Assembly: GCA_044463125.1 (NCBI GenBank)
Contig: JBIQMS010000014.1
Coordinates: 1-64,000 of the forward strand
DNA from: CAYMZZ01 sp044463125
Lineage (GTDB): Bacteria > Bacteroidota > Bacteroidia > Chitinophagales > Chitinophagaceae
DNA length: 64,000 bases
Direction: 5' to 3'
Part shown: piece after piece, positions 26,356 through 34,347 of the stretch
Layout of the letters: every line of letters starts with the position of its first letter
Numbering within the stretch: position 1 is the first letter of the stretch
The notes under the pieces: generated by a model
The model's input: only the letters and a program-made list of their open reading frames with translations
Told to the model about the DNA's origin: nothing
Databases searched by the model: none
Position numbers and translations under genes: made by a program

Positions 26356-27177
26356 TCAGGATGAACTCTTCGCGAAAAAATCTGCAAAAAACAGGAACTG
26401 GTAGCGAATAGCCAAAGACCAATAGTTCCAGTCGTGTTTGCCCGGCCGCTCAATATATTCATGCGGTATTTTTAACGACAACAGCTTCTGATGCAGGGCC
26501 GCATTAATGCTATAGAAAAAATCCTCGGTACCGCAATCAATGATCATAGCCGGCGCTTCTGCCGGTTTTATTTTTTCCACCAGTCCCATCACGGAATAAT
26601 CTACCCAGTTCTGCGCATACTGCATCGTATCGCCCAGGCGTTGGGGCACATCGAAACGGGTGGTGCAGCAAAGCAGGTCAACGCCACCACTCATGCTGCC
26701 ACAGGCGCCAAAGGTTGACGAATAGCGCAGGCCCAGATACAGACCGCCATGCCCGCCCATGCTAAGCCCGGTGATGGCGCGGCCCGCTGGTTCGGCACGG
26801 GTAGGATAATGCAAGTCGATATAGGCGGGAACTTCCTCCCCCACATAAGTGGCATAGCGCATATTGCTATCCACCGGACTATCGAGATACCAGCTACTGA
26901 AACCCCCATCGGGGCACACTACCATGATGCCATAACGATCGGCATATTCTTTAATGCCTGGCACCTTTTGTATCCAATTACTGTAATTGCCACTATAACC
27001 ATGCAATAAATAGAGTACCGGCCAGCCGGAAGCCGGCTTTTCCGCTTCTGGCACAATCACCACACAGCGGGCTTCGAGCCGCATGGCTTTGCTGGCGATA
27101 GTGATGGTATCCACTTCAGCAGCATAAAGCGGTGTGGTCAGCGCGAGGGCCAGGAGGGTTCCGATCCATGATTTCAT
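26356..27177 (-). CDS. Secreted alpha/beta-hydrolase esterase (esterase D-like)
   Basis: A 273-residue protein with a signal peptide (to about residue 19, ending TPLYAA). It has the alpha/beta-hydrolase fold of the putative-esterase family: PVLYLLHGYSGNYSNW for the oxyanion region, nucleophile serine in ITGLSMGGHGG (about residue 143), an acidic residue in DCGTEDFFY, and a histidine in RPGKHDWNYW. These make a full Ser-Asp-His triad. Substrate unknown; relatives include S-formylglutathione hydrolase, acetylxylan and feruloyl esterases, and a secreted form suggests carbohydrate esters. It is divergent from the SPFH gene. Confidence 0.88.
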   Translation of the reverse strand: MKSWIGTLLALALTTPLYAAEVDTITIASKAMRLEARCVVIVPEAEKPASGWPVLYLLHGYSGNYSNWIQKVPGIKEYADRYGIMVVCPDGGFSSWYLDSPVDSNMRYATYVGEEVPAYIDLHYPTRAEPAGRAITGLSMGGHGGLYLGLRYSSTFGACGSMSGGVDLLCCTTRFDVPQRLGDTMQYAQNWVDYSVMGLVEKIKPAEAPAMIIDCGTEDFFYSINAALHQKLLSLKIPHEYIERPGKHDWNYWSLAIRYQFLFFADFFAKSSS

Positions 27178-27229
27178 GGTTTAAATATAAGCCCTTGTGT
27201 CTTTATTTGGATTATTCGGGAACTTGCTA

Positions 27230-27237
27230 TAAATTTG
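27230..27237 (+). promoter_or_regulatory. Promoter -7 box of the SPFH operon
   Basis: TAAATTTG matches TAnnTTTG and lies 30 nt upstream of the ATG at 27268, supporting that start over the TTG six bases earlier. Confidence 0.65.
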
Positions 27238-27267
27238 ATATCAAAATGATATTAAAACAAATTGTAT

Positions 27268-28143
27268 ATGGAAAAGATCTTTAAACCCGTTTCGGGATTT
27301 CTGGCCCTCTTGTTGGCCCTGGTGCTCTTTATTGCCGGCATCGTGTTCATGGTGGATGGGGTGGATTACCAGAATCAGCCCACAGCTCGCCTATGGATTG
27401 GGTTATTTGCCGTGCTGGCCGCCATATTCCTTTTTAAAGGCGTCACCATCATCAACCCCAATCACTCACGCGTATGCGTATTTTTTGGAAAGTACGTGGG
27501 CACGGTGAAGGAGAACGGACTCAAGTTTATCAATCCACTTTTCCGTCGCATGAATATTTCGCTGCGTGCGCAGAACCTGGAAAGCTCCAAGCTGAAGGTG
27601 AATGATAAGATGGGCAACCCCATTGAAATTGGCGCGGTAATCGTATGGCAGGTGCGCGATACTTATAAAGCGGCATTTGAAGTGGCGAACTATGACCACT
27701 ATGTAAAAGTGCAGAGTGAAGCCGCGGTAAGACATCTGGCCAATAGTTTTCCTTACGACAACCTCGAGGATGAAACGGCTGATATCACCCTGCGTGACGG
27801 TGCCGACAAGGTGAATGAAATCCTGGAGCGTGAGTTGAATGAGCGCCTGGCTCCAGCGGGTATTGTAATCATTGAAGCCCGCATAAGTCACCTGGCCTAT
27901 GCCGCCGAAATTGCGGGCGCCATGCTGCAAAGGCAACAGGCAACCGCCATAGTAGCCGCACGTACCAAGATTGTGGAAGGCGCCGTGGGTATGGTGGAAA
28001 TGGCACTCGATATGTTGGCGAAGAAACAGGTGGTAACATTGGATGACGAGAAGAAAGCCGCAATGGTGAGCAACCTGATGGTAGTACTTTGTGGTGAAAA
28101 GAGCGCATCACCCGTACTGAATACCGGTACCCTGTATCAATAA
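27268..28143 (+). CDS. SPFH/Band 7 domain membrane protein
   Basis: A 291-residue protein. Two hydrophobic helices (about residues 8-30 and 42-60) precede an SPFH domain (VTIINPNHSRVCVFFGKYVGTV onward), ending in an Ala-rich helical segment (AAEIAGAMLQRQQA) as in stomatin/prohibitin relatives. Such proteins assemble into membrane microdomain scaffolds. It lacks the long flotillin coiled-coil tail. A 59-residue ribbon-helix-helix protein follows 15 nt later, almost certainly on the same transcript. Confidence 0.88.
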   Translation: MEKIFKPVSGFLALLLALVLFIAGIVFMVDGVDYQNQPTARLWIGLFAVLAAIFLFKGVTIINPNHSRVCVFFGKYVGTVKENGLKFINPLFRRMNISLRAQNLESSKLKVNDKMGNPIEIGAVIVWQVRDTYKAAFEVANYDHYVKVQSEAAVRHLANSFPYDNLEDETADITLRDGADKVNEILERELNERLAPAGIVIIEARISHLAYAAEIAGAMLQRQQATAIVAARTKIVEGAVGMVEMALDMLAKKQVVTLDDEKKAAMVSNLMVVLCGEKSASPVLNTGTLYQ

Positions 28144-28158
28144 TCCAAAAGAATCCGG

Positions 28159-28338
28159 ATGGCAGATAAGAAAACATTTGTATTGCGACTGGACGCTGAA
28201 ATGTATAAGGCGTTGGAGAAATGGGCCGCGGATGAATTTCGCAGCGTAAACGGGCAATTGGAATGGATCATAGCCCAAAAGCTGAAAGAAGCCGGCCGCT
28301 CAGCATCCGATAAAAAAGGGAAGACACGCAGTAATTGA
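28159..28338 (+). CDS. Small Arc-like ribbon-helix-helix protein
   Basis: A 59-residue ORF, ATG at 28159 and TGA at 28336-28338, lying 15 nt after the SPFH stop. The sequence KKTFVLRLDAEMYKALEKWA followed by a second amphipathic helix (NGQLEWIIAQKLKEA) fits the beta-strand plus two-helix pattern of Arc/MetJ DNA-binding proteins, with a basic tail. The tight spacing to the membrane scaffold suggests they work together or that this protein regulates the operon. The pairing is seen here; its function is inference. Confidence 0.85.
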   Translation: MADKKTFVLRLDAEMYKALEKWAADEFRSVNGQLEWIIAQKLKEAGRSASDKKGKTRSN

Positions 28339-28359
28339 ACTAGTAGAAAATGAAAAAGC

Positions 28360-28377
28360 GCAGTGGTTTACCACTGC
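28360..28377 (+). terminator. TTTA-loop hairpin after the SPFH operon
   Basis: GCAGTGG and CCACTGC pair across TTTA, followed by ACATTTTG. Lies 22 nt after the RHH stop codon. The stem is short. Confidence 0.65.
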
Positions 28378-28424
28378 ACATTTTGTGTAAAGCAATCAAA
28401 TAAACAAATCCTCTCCACAAACAC

Positions 28425-28468
28425 CTACAATACAATAGCCGTGGTTTACCACGGCTATTGTATTGTAG
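28425..28468. terminator. Perfect 20-bp TTTA-loop hairpin after the M1 peptidase gene
   Basis: 28425-28444 and 28449-28468 are exact inverted repeats with a TTTA loop. It starts 1 nt beyond the stop codon of the minus-strand M1 peptidase gene, and lies between convergent genes, so it can serve both strands. There is no long U tract on either side. Confidence 0.8.
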
Positions 28469-28469
28469 A

Positions 28470-30848
28470 TTAGAATCCTTTCTTCTCCTTCGCCTTTTGC
28501 ATCGGGTTGATGCCGGGAGGTTGTGTGAGATTTTGTTTTTGCTTGAAGAGCTGGAAGCGGCTGGGCGCTGCAATTTCATTCCAGCTATTGTTGCTTTCGT
28601 CGATATCAGCGGTTTCGCGATAGGGATCCAGCTTAATGGAGGCCACTTCCTTGTCCTTCATAAAGGATTTTGTCACCTTATTCTCATTATGACGCCAGAT
28701 CTGTACGGGAATTCTTTCAATTTCCTTTGTACCGTCTTTGTAAGTCCACTCAATGATGATGGGCATTACCAGGCCGCCTTTATTGCTGAAGGTAAGTTCG
28801 TAGAAATGCTTGTCGCCATATTTCTTCTGGCCTTCTTCATCAAGCGCTTCCACATTCGATACAAACTTAACGGGGTAGGAGGTACTGTCGTAAGGCTCCA
28901 GCCCGCGGTCGTAACGCCAGTAGAAATCGCGCAAAGTGGTATCGCGGTCGGTTTCGAAAACGATGTTCTTGTCTTCGCGGTTGCGGCGCTTCGACAAATC
29001 ATCGAAATCATTCACCATGGGTTTGGGCAGTTTGCGCATCACTGTGGTGTCGGTAAACTGTGGTTTTGCGGTAACGTCGGGTTTGGCGTATTTCACGGTG
29101 TCGAGCGCGATATCAACAGGGTCGGTGCCATAGAACCAGCCTCTCCAGAACCAGTCGAGGTCTTCGCCGGTTGCATCCTCAAGGGTGCGGAAGAAGTCGG
29201 CCGGGGCGGGCGATTTAAAAGCCCAGCGCCTGGCGTACTCTTTAAAGGCGTAGTCAAATAGCTCACGGCCCACGATGGTTTCCCGCAGAATATTCAGTGC
29301 GGTAGCCGGCTTATCGTAAGCATTGGGACCAAAGCGCACGATATTTTCGGAATTGGTCATCACCGGCTCCAGTTGATCCTTGGGTAATTTCATATAGTTC
29401 ACGATGGTCCAGGGCGCTCCTTCGGTACTGGGGAAGGTATTATCCCACAATTCCTGGGTCAGGTATTGCAGATAAGAGTTGAGGCCCTCATCCATCCAGG
29501 TCCACTGGCGCTCATCGCTGTTCACGATCATGGGGAAGAAGTTGTGGCCTACCTCATGAATAATTACAAAGATGGCCGCATTGCGCGAGCTCTCGGTATA
29601 GGAACCATCTTTTTGCGCACGGCCGGGGTTGAAGCAGATCATTGGGTACTCCATACCCTGGTTGCCTTCCACGGATTGCGCGGTGGGGTAGGGATAGGGG
29701 ATAGAGAAATCAGAATAGGTCTTAATGGTATGCGCCACGGCCTTGGTGGAATAGCGATTGTAGATGGGGAATGCTTCTTCACCATAGAAGCTCATGCACA
29801 TTACTTTCTTGCCTTCCACAAAAGTGGGCATGGCATCCCATACAAAGCGGCGGCTACTGGTCCAGGCAAAGTCGCGCACATTATCGGCCTTGTAGATCCA
29901 GGTTTTCTTTGCTGTGGATTTTTTCTTTGAAGCAGCTTTTGCTTCGTCAAGAGTTACAATCTCCACCGGTTCCTTCGCACTCTGTGCCTTTGCCCAGCGG
30001 GCTTTTTGGGTAGCATTCATTACGGTCGCGTAGTTGAGACATTCGCCGGTAGAGCCTACGATATGATCCGCGGGAACGGTCATCTGCACTTTGAAATTCC
30101 CAAAGCTGAGTGCGAATTCACCACGGCCTGTGAACTGGTGATTTTGCCAGCCCTGGTCGTCGGTATACTTACAGAGCCGGGGATACCATTGGGTAACCGT
30201 GTAGGCATTGTTGCCATCGTCGAATGATTCATAGCCGCCACGTGCGCCACCAAAACGAACAAAATCGCCCCGGTTGGCCAGCTTATAATTCCAGTCAATC
30301 TTGAATACAAATTTCTGACCGGGCTTCAAAGGCGTGGGCAGTTCCACCCGCATCATGGTTTTGTTCAACACATGCTTCAGCGCCTTTCCGTTCATATCTA
30401 CCAGCTTGGTAATCTTGAAACCATAGCCATTATCGCTGCGGCTTTCCTCCATGGCATTCAGCATATTGTCGGTAGCCTGGCGGGGCAGGGTGCTGCTGCT
30501 CTCGTAGCCCGCATTGTTCACGGTGCTGTGCTGGTTCTCGTCAAGCTGCAGCCAGAGATAGGTCAGCACATCGGGTGAATTGTTGTGGTAGGTGATGGTT
30601 TCACTACCGGTAAGTTTGTTGTTGGGTTCGTCCAACTCGCATTTGATGTCGTAATCGACACGCTGCTGCCAGTATTTGGGACCAGGCGCTCCGCTGGCCG
30701 TCCGGTATTCGTTGGGCGTGGGCAGGATGGTTCCCAGTTGTTCGAATTTGTTCCCGTGATTGCTGCCGGGATTATTCTGAATGTTCTGCGACCACAGCGC
30801 CAGCATTGGTCCGGTAAGCAGGAGCAATAAAATAGCTAGCTTTTTCAT
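28470..30848 (-). CDS. Secreted M1-family metallopeptidase
   Basis: A 792-residue zinc aminopeptidase-like protein with a signal peptide (about 21 residues, ending LALWSQ). The zinc site is HEVGHNFFP (about residue 430) with the third ligand Glu in WTWMDEGLNSYLQ. An N-terminal beta-sandwich domain precedes it (YDIKCELDEPNNKLTGSETI) and a long C-terminal part of about 250 residues follows. Probably periplasmic or surface. It lies 23 nt after the HupE-like gene, forming an operon with it. Confidence 0.92.
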   Translation of the reverse strand: MKKLAILLLLLTGPMLALWSQNIQNNPGSNHGNKFEQLGTILPTPNEYRTASGAPGPKYWQQRVDYDIKCELDEPNNKLTGSETITYHNNSPDVLTYLWLQLDENQHSTVNNAGYESSSTLPRQATDNMLNAMEESRSDNGYGFKITKLVDMNGKALKHVLNKTMMRVELPTPLKPGQKFVFKIDWNYKLANRGDFVRFGGARGGYESFDDGNNAYTVTQWYPRLCKYTDDQGWQNHQFTGRGEFALSFGNFKVQMTVPADHIVGSTGECLNYATVMNATQKARWAKAQSAKEPVEIVTLDEAKAASKKKSTAKKTWIYKADNVRDFAWTSSRRFVWDAMPTFVEGKKVMCMSFYGEEAFPIYNRYSTKAVAHTIKTYSDFSIPYPYPTAQSVEGNQGMEYPMICFNPGRAQKDGSYTESSRNAAIFVIIHEVGHNFFPMIVNSDERQWTWMDEGLNSYLQYLTQELWDNTFPSTEGAPWTIVNYMKLPKDQLEPVMTNSENIVRFGPNAYDKPATALNILRETIVGRELFDYAFKEYARRWAFKSPAPADFFRTLEDATGEDLDWFWRGWFYGTDPVDIALDTVKYAKPDVTAKPQFTDTTVMRKLPKPMVNDFDDLSKRRNREDKNIVFETDRDTTLRDFYWRYDRGLEPYDSTSYPVKFVSNVEALDEEGQKKYGDKHFYELTFSNKGGLVMPIIIEWTYKDGTKEIERIPVQIWRHNENKVTKSFMKDKEVASIKLDPYRETADIDESNNSWNEIAAPSRFQLFKQKQNLTQPPGINPMQKAKEKKGF

Positions 30849-30871
30849 GATGATTGTTTTATGAGTGAGTG

Positions 30872-31450
30872 TTACCAGGGAATTCTTTCCAGGGCAATTT
30901 TAAGTGAAATACCAAATACGGCGGCGGAGAGGAAAATGACCCACTCACGCCTGTTGACACGGAAAACGGAAATGATCAACTGCGCCAGCAAGAGCAGCGC
31001 CACTACCACCACAATCTGCCCAACTTCGAGGCCCACATTGAAACCAAACAGGCCCCAGGCCAGGTTTTGGTCGGGCGCCAGCATCATTCGGATGGAATTG
31101 GCAAAACCCATTCCATGAATCAGGCCAAAGAAAAGCGCCAGGAAATAGTTGATGCGAACAGAACGTGGTGTAAATTTTTTCTGTCCCAGGTTCGACAGGG
31201 CTGTAATTACAATGGTGACGGGAATCAGAAATTCGACCCAATTGCTTGGAAAACGAACCAGGTCCAGCACACTCAGGGCCAGGGTCAGGGAATGCCCAAT
31301 GGTGAAGGCCGTTACCAGAATCAAAACCTGCTTCCAGTCGCGCAGGAGGTAGATAGCCGCCAGGGCTGCAATAAACAATTGATGATCGAGCGCATCGCTA
31401 CTAATAATATGTGCCCAGCCTTCGCGGAAATAAAAGCCAAAATCTCCCAT
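30872..31450 (-). CDS. HupE/UreJ-family membrane protein
   Basis: A 192-residue protein with about six membrane helices. The start at 31450 (MGDFGFYFREGWAHI) is preferred because the family begins here; the frame is open to 31480. Visible are a conserved histidine in ALDHQLFIAAL, TAFTIGHSLTLALS and FFGLIHGMGFA, the His-rich helix signatures of HupE/UreJ proteins, which are linked to nickel or other metal uptake in some species. It precedes the M1 peptidase gene and is divergent from a DUF6702-like gene. Metal specificity cannot be told from sequence. Confidence 0.85.
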   Translation of the reverse strand: MGDFGFYFREGWAHIISSDALDHQLFIAALAAIYLLRDWKQVLILVTAFTIGHSLTLALSVLDLVRFPSNWVEFLIPVTIVITALSNLGQKKFTPRSVRINYFLALFFGLIHGMGFANSIRMMLAPDQNLAWGLFGFNVGLEVGQIVVVVALLLLAQLIISVFRVNRREWVIFLSAAVFGISLKIALERIPW

Positions 31451-31548
31451 GATGGAACTGCGGTTTTCAGGAATTGCCAACTAAATGAACGAATTTGCCG
31501 TCTCCTTTGCAGGCTGTTAAAATAAGGCAGAGTTTCGTAACCATAAAA

Positions 31549-31556
31549 TAATTTTG
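31549..31556 (+). promoter_or_regulatory. Promoter -7 box abutting the DUF6702-like start
   Basis: TAATTTTG followed by four bases and then the ATG. The start site would fall at or next to the ATG, so the mRNA would be nearly leaderless. Confidence 0.6.
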
Positions 31557-31560
31557 GTCA

Positions 31561-32073
31561 ATGGTCGCTGTGTTCAATAAATGGTTTTTAGCCTTCCTCA
31601 TGCTGGCCCCTGTCGGCCTACCCGAGACTCCCGCGCATCCCCTGCATTTGGGAGTGGTGGAACTGGCACACAATGCGGAAGAGAAATCGCTGGAGATCAC
31701 CGTGAAGCTGTTTACCGATGATTTTGAGCACGTATTACAAAAAGCCCTCAATGTGGACGTTGACCTGATTAATCCTGTTGACCGCGAAGCCGCACGAAAA
31801 GCTGTGGAAGCCTATGTAAAAAAACACCTGCAGGTAGTGGTAAACGGGAAAGCAGCGGCCATGGAATGCATCGGTTTTGAAAGAGACTTTGAAGCCACTT
31901 ATAGCTATTTCCAGGCCAATGGTATCACCGAAGCCCAAAAGTGGGAAATCCAAAACACCCTGATGTACGATCTATTCGACGATCAGAGCAATATTATTCA
32001 TGTAATGGTGAATGGGAAGAGGAAGAGTAGTAAGTTGAAGTATCCGGAGAAGAAAGGCTTTTTTGAGTTTTAA
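31561..32073 (+). CDS. DUF6702-like secreted protein
   Basis: A 170-residue protein with a hydrophobic N-terminal segment (FNKWFLAFLMLAPVG) that acts as a signal peptide, followed by PAHPLHLGVVELAHNAEEKSL, the opening strand of the DUF6702 family as I recall it. Function is unknown for the family. Its divergent neighbours are a HupE/UreJ-like protein and an M1 peptidase. The last codons (E-F, stop) and the TAA are part of GAGTTTT/AAGTTTT repeat units, so the array begins inside the gene. Confidence 0.75.
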   Translation: MVAVFNKWFLAFLMLAPVGLPETPAHPLHLGVVELAHNAEEKSLEITVKLFTDDFEHVLQKALNVDVDLINPVDREAARKAVEAYVKKHLQVVVNGKAAAMECIGFERDFEATYSYFQANGITEAQKWEIQNTLMYDLFDDQSNIIHVMVNGKRKSSKLKYPEKKGFFEF

Positions 32074-32112
32074 GTTTTATGTAGTAAGTTTTAAGTAGTG
32101 AGTATTGAGTAG
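32065..32112 (+). repeat. AAGTNNT heptamer array after the DUF6702-like gene
   Basis: Units GAGTTTT, AAGTTTT, ATGTAGT, AAGTTTT, AAGTAGT, GAGTATT and GAGTAGT; the gene's TAA stop is formed at the first unit junction. Left arm of a composite element. Confidence 0.85.
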
Positions 32113-32138
32113 TAACGAGAGTATAAAATGAGAGTTTA

Positions 32139-32267
32139 AATCTGCGTTCATCTGCGGCCCAAATCTGCGCTCATCTGCGGGAAATGCTTCAGCACTTCAA
32201 ATAGCTTCAAAGTTCAGGAGAGTTTCCCGCAGATTTTCGCAGATTGTTACGCAGATTTTCGCAGATT
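32139..32267 (+). repeat. Composite repeat core, copy B
   Basis: Four (A)ATCTGCG boxes, the stem CTGCGGGAAA/TTTCCCGCAG enclosing a loop with CTTCAGCAC, AGCTTCA and GGAGAG, then four CGCAGATT boxes. Very similar to copy C at 63.5 kb in the same orientation. Lies between two convergent genes. Confidence 0.88.
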
Positions 32268-32276
32268 CTATCTTTA

Positions 32277-32340
32277 AACCACTTAGAACTTACCACTTAC
32301 AACTTAAAACTTAAGACTTACAACTTCCTACTTACAACTT
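32277..32340 (-). repeat. AAGTNNT heptamer array after the CNNM gene
   Basis: On the minus strand about nine AAGTNNT units starting with AAGTTGT AAGTAGG. The CNNM gene's last codons (AAG TTG) and its TAA stop are the first unit. Right arm of the element, inverted relative to the left arm. Confidence 0.85.
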
Positions 32341-33609
32341 CACCCCCTCCGCTTTCACCAGCACCTTATCAATCCTGTGCCCGTCCATATCAATAATCTC
32401 TATATGAAAGCCCTTCCATTCCAGTTTGTCGCCGGTATGGGGGATCCTTTCCAGCTGGTGCAGGATGAATCCGGCCAGGGTATCAAATTCCTGTTCGCCT
32501 TCATTCATCCATTCCGTTTGGTCGAAATGACTAAGGAAATCGTAAAAGGGAATCTGCGCATCAATCAGGAAGCTGCCATCATCGCGCAGTTTTATTTCGT
32601 ATTCGGGCACATCGGGTTGGGGCATATCGCCAATGATCGCCTCCAAAATATCGTTCAGGGTGATCATACCGAGGATGGATCCGTATTCGTCTACAATAAA
32701 GCAGCTATGTAGTTGCGATTCCTTGAATTTCTCCAATACCTGGTAGGCGGTGTTGTTTTCCGGAACAAATAGCGCGGGCTTCATCAGGTCTTTGAAGGCG
32801 ATATTATCGGGAGAAATATAGAGGTCCTTGATGGCCACCACGCCTTTAATATCGTCGATACTATTGTCGCAGATAGGGTAGAGGGAGTGCGGTTCTTTCA
32901 TGATCTTTTCCTTGATCATTTCTTCCGTATCGTTGAGGTTGAACCACACAATATCGCTGCGGTGCGTCATCAGCGAAGTGATATTCCGATCGCTCAGGTG
33001 AAAAACCCTTTCAATGATTTCCTGCTCCGTTTCCTCAATGGTTCCCTGCTCCGTGCCTTCGCTGATGATGGCTTTGATCTCATCTTCCGTCACCATATTG
33101 GCGCTGGGCTTCAATCCAAGCAAACGCACCACCACATTACTACTCTTGCTCAACAACCAGATAAAGGGATGCGTGATCAGTCCCAATATTTTCATGGGTC
33201 TTGCCACTCCTTTCGCGATTCCCTCAGGATGGGCCAGGCCCAGGCGTTTGGGTACCAGTTCCCCAAAAATGATGGTGAAATAGGTAACCACGATTACCAC
33301 GATAGCGGTGGCCAGTCCATAGCTATAGGGTTGCAGGGCAGGCCAGCGTTGCAGGAAGGCGGCAAAATCATCGGTGATCTGCTCGCCTGAGTAAATACCT
33401 GTCATGATGCCCACCACTGTGATGCCCATCTGAACAGTAGAAAGAAAATTTTCGGGTTTATTGGCGAGGTTCAGCGCTTCGCGGGCTTCCTTATCGCCCT
33501 TGTTGGCCTGTGATTCCAGTCTCGCCTTCCGGGCCGATACCAGCGCGATTTCCGCCATGGAGAAAAGCCCGTTTAGCAGGATGAGTCCTGCCAATATGAA
33601 TATTTCCAT
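32332..33609 (-). CDS. CNNM/CBS-pair (HlyC/CorC-type) membrane protein
   Basis: A 425-residue protein beginning MEIFILAGLILLNGLFSMAEI (start at 33609; the open frame further upstream lies in PAP2 in another frame). It has an N-terminal CNNM transmembrane domain (four helices), two CBS domains (LMTHRSDIVWFNLND onward) and a C-terminal CorC_HlyC domain (YEIKLRDDGSFLIDAQIP). Relatives transport or control Mg2+ or Co2+ efflux; the old name is hemolysin. Its ATG overlaps the PAP2 stop (TAATG), so the two are translationally coupled. Confidence 0.92.
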   Translation of the reverse strand: MEIFILAGLILLNGLFSMAEIALVSARKARLESQANKGDKEAREALNLANKPENFLSTVQMGITVVGIMTGIYSGEQITDDFAAFLQRWPALQPYSYGLATAIVVIVVTYFTIIFGELVPKRLGLAHPEGIAKGVARPMKILGLITHPFIWLLSKSSNVVVRLLGLKPSANMVTEDEIKAIISEGTEQGTIEETEQEIIERVFHLSDRNITSLMTHRSDIVWFNLNDTEEMIKEKIMKEPHSLYPICDNSIDDIKGVVAIKDLYISPDNIAFKDLMKPALFVPENNTAYQVLEKFKESQLHSCFIVDEYGSILGMITLNDILEAIIGDMPQPDVPEYEIKLRDDGSFLIDAQIPFYDFLSHFDQTEWMNEGEQEFDTLAGFILHQLERIPHTGDKLEWKGFHIEIIDMDGHRIDKVLVKAEGVKL

Positions 33610-34223
33610 TAAGAAGTGACCGTTGATTGTGGTTCGAAGATAACAAATCCATAGCGCTTGATATACAATTGCCCGGTCAAAGTTCCCAGCAGAATGCCAA
33701 TCAGGGAACCCACCAATACGTCGAAGGGATAGTGAACACCCACATAAATCTGGGCATAGCCGATCATTCCCGCCCAAACCAGTCCCAGTGCAGCCCAATT
33801 ACCGAGCCATTTACGGGTTGTGATGAAGAAAAAAGTGGCCATGCCCATATGGTTGGCGGCGTGGTTGCTGGTGAAACTGTGCCCGGTAGAACAGCGGTCC
33901 ACCAACAGGCGCACATACATGCCGAAATCTGGATCACCACAGGGCCGTATTCTTTCGAAATTGTGCTTGAACAGGTAGGTGCCGGTCATGTCGGTAAGCG
34001 CCACAGTGGCGAGCATAAAGAGTACCCACCAGCCACCCTTCGACCGGAAATTAATCAGCGCGAAAGCGATCAGGAAAATATAGAGCGGAGCCCAGTTCAG
34101 CGAGGTACGCATGAAGGGCAATAGTTGATCGAAAAAGCCATTGGTGAACTGGCCGTTTATTTTGGTAAACAGCCACTGATCACACTGCACCAGCCAGTTC
34201 GGAAAATCAATCTGCAAAAACAT
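33609..34223 (-). CDS. PAP2-family membrane phosphatase
   Basis: A 204-residue protein with five to six helices. The acid-phosphatase signature is split as expected: KHNFERIRP (motif 1), STGHSFTSNHA (motif 2, with the catalytic His) and YVGVHYPFDVLVG (motif 3). It probably dephosphorylates a lipid such as undecaprenyl pyrophosphate or phosphatidic acid on the outer face of the inner membrane. Overlaps the CNNM gene by one base. Its own promoter box is four bases before the ATG. Confidence 0.9.
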   Translation of the reverse strand: MFLQIDFPNWLVQCDQWLFTKINGQFTNGFFDQLLPFMRTSLNWAPLYIFLIAFALINFRSKGGWWVLFMLATVALTDMTGTYLFKHNFERIRPCGDPDFGMYVRLLVDRCSTGHSFTSNHAANHMGMATFFFITTRKWLGNWAALGLVWAGMIGYAQIYVGVHYPFDVLVGSLIGILLGTLTGQLYIKRYGFVIFEPQSTVTS

Positions 34224-34227
34224 CCGG

Positions 34228-34235
34228 CAAAGTTA
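34228..34235 (-). promoter_or_regulatory. Promoter -7 box abutting the PAP2 start
   Basis: TAACTTTG on the minus strand, four bases before the ATG at 34223. This is the same spacing as at the DUF6702-like gene, so the mRNA should be nearly leaderless. Confidence 0.65.
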
Positions 34236-34347
34236 GGAAATTGCCAGTGGGCATTTGTGAGGTCTGATTTTTTTGGCCATATTTTAATTCCCTGGCTTTG
34301 CGGGCATTGGGTAGGCTGAATGTCCTGATTTTTCAATTCCTTTGCGC

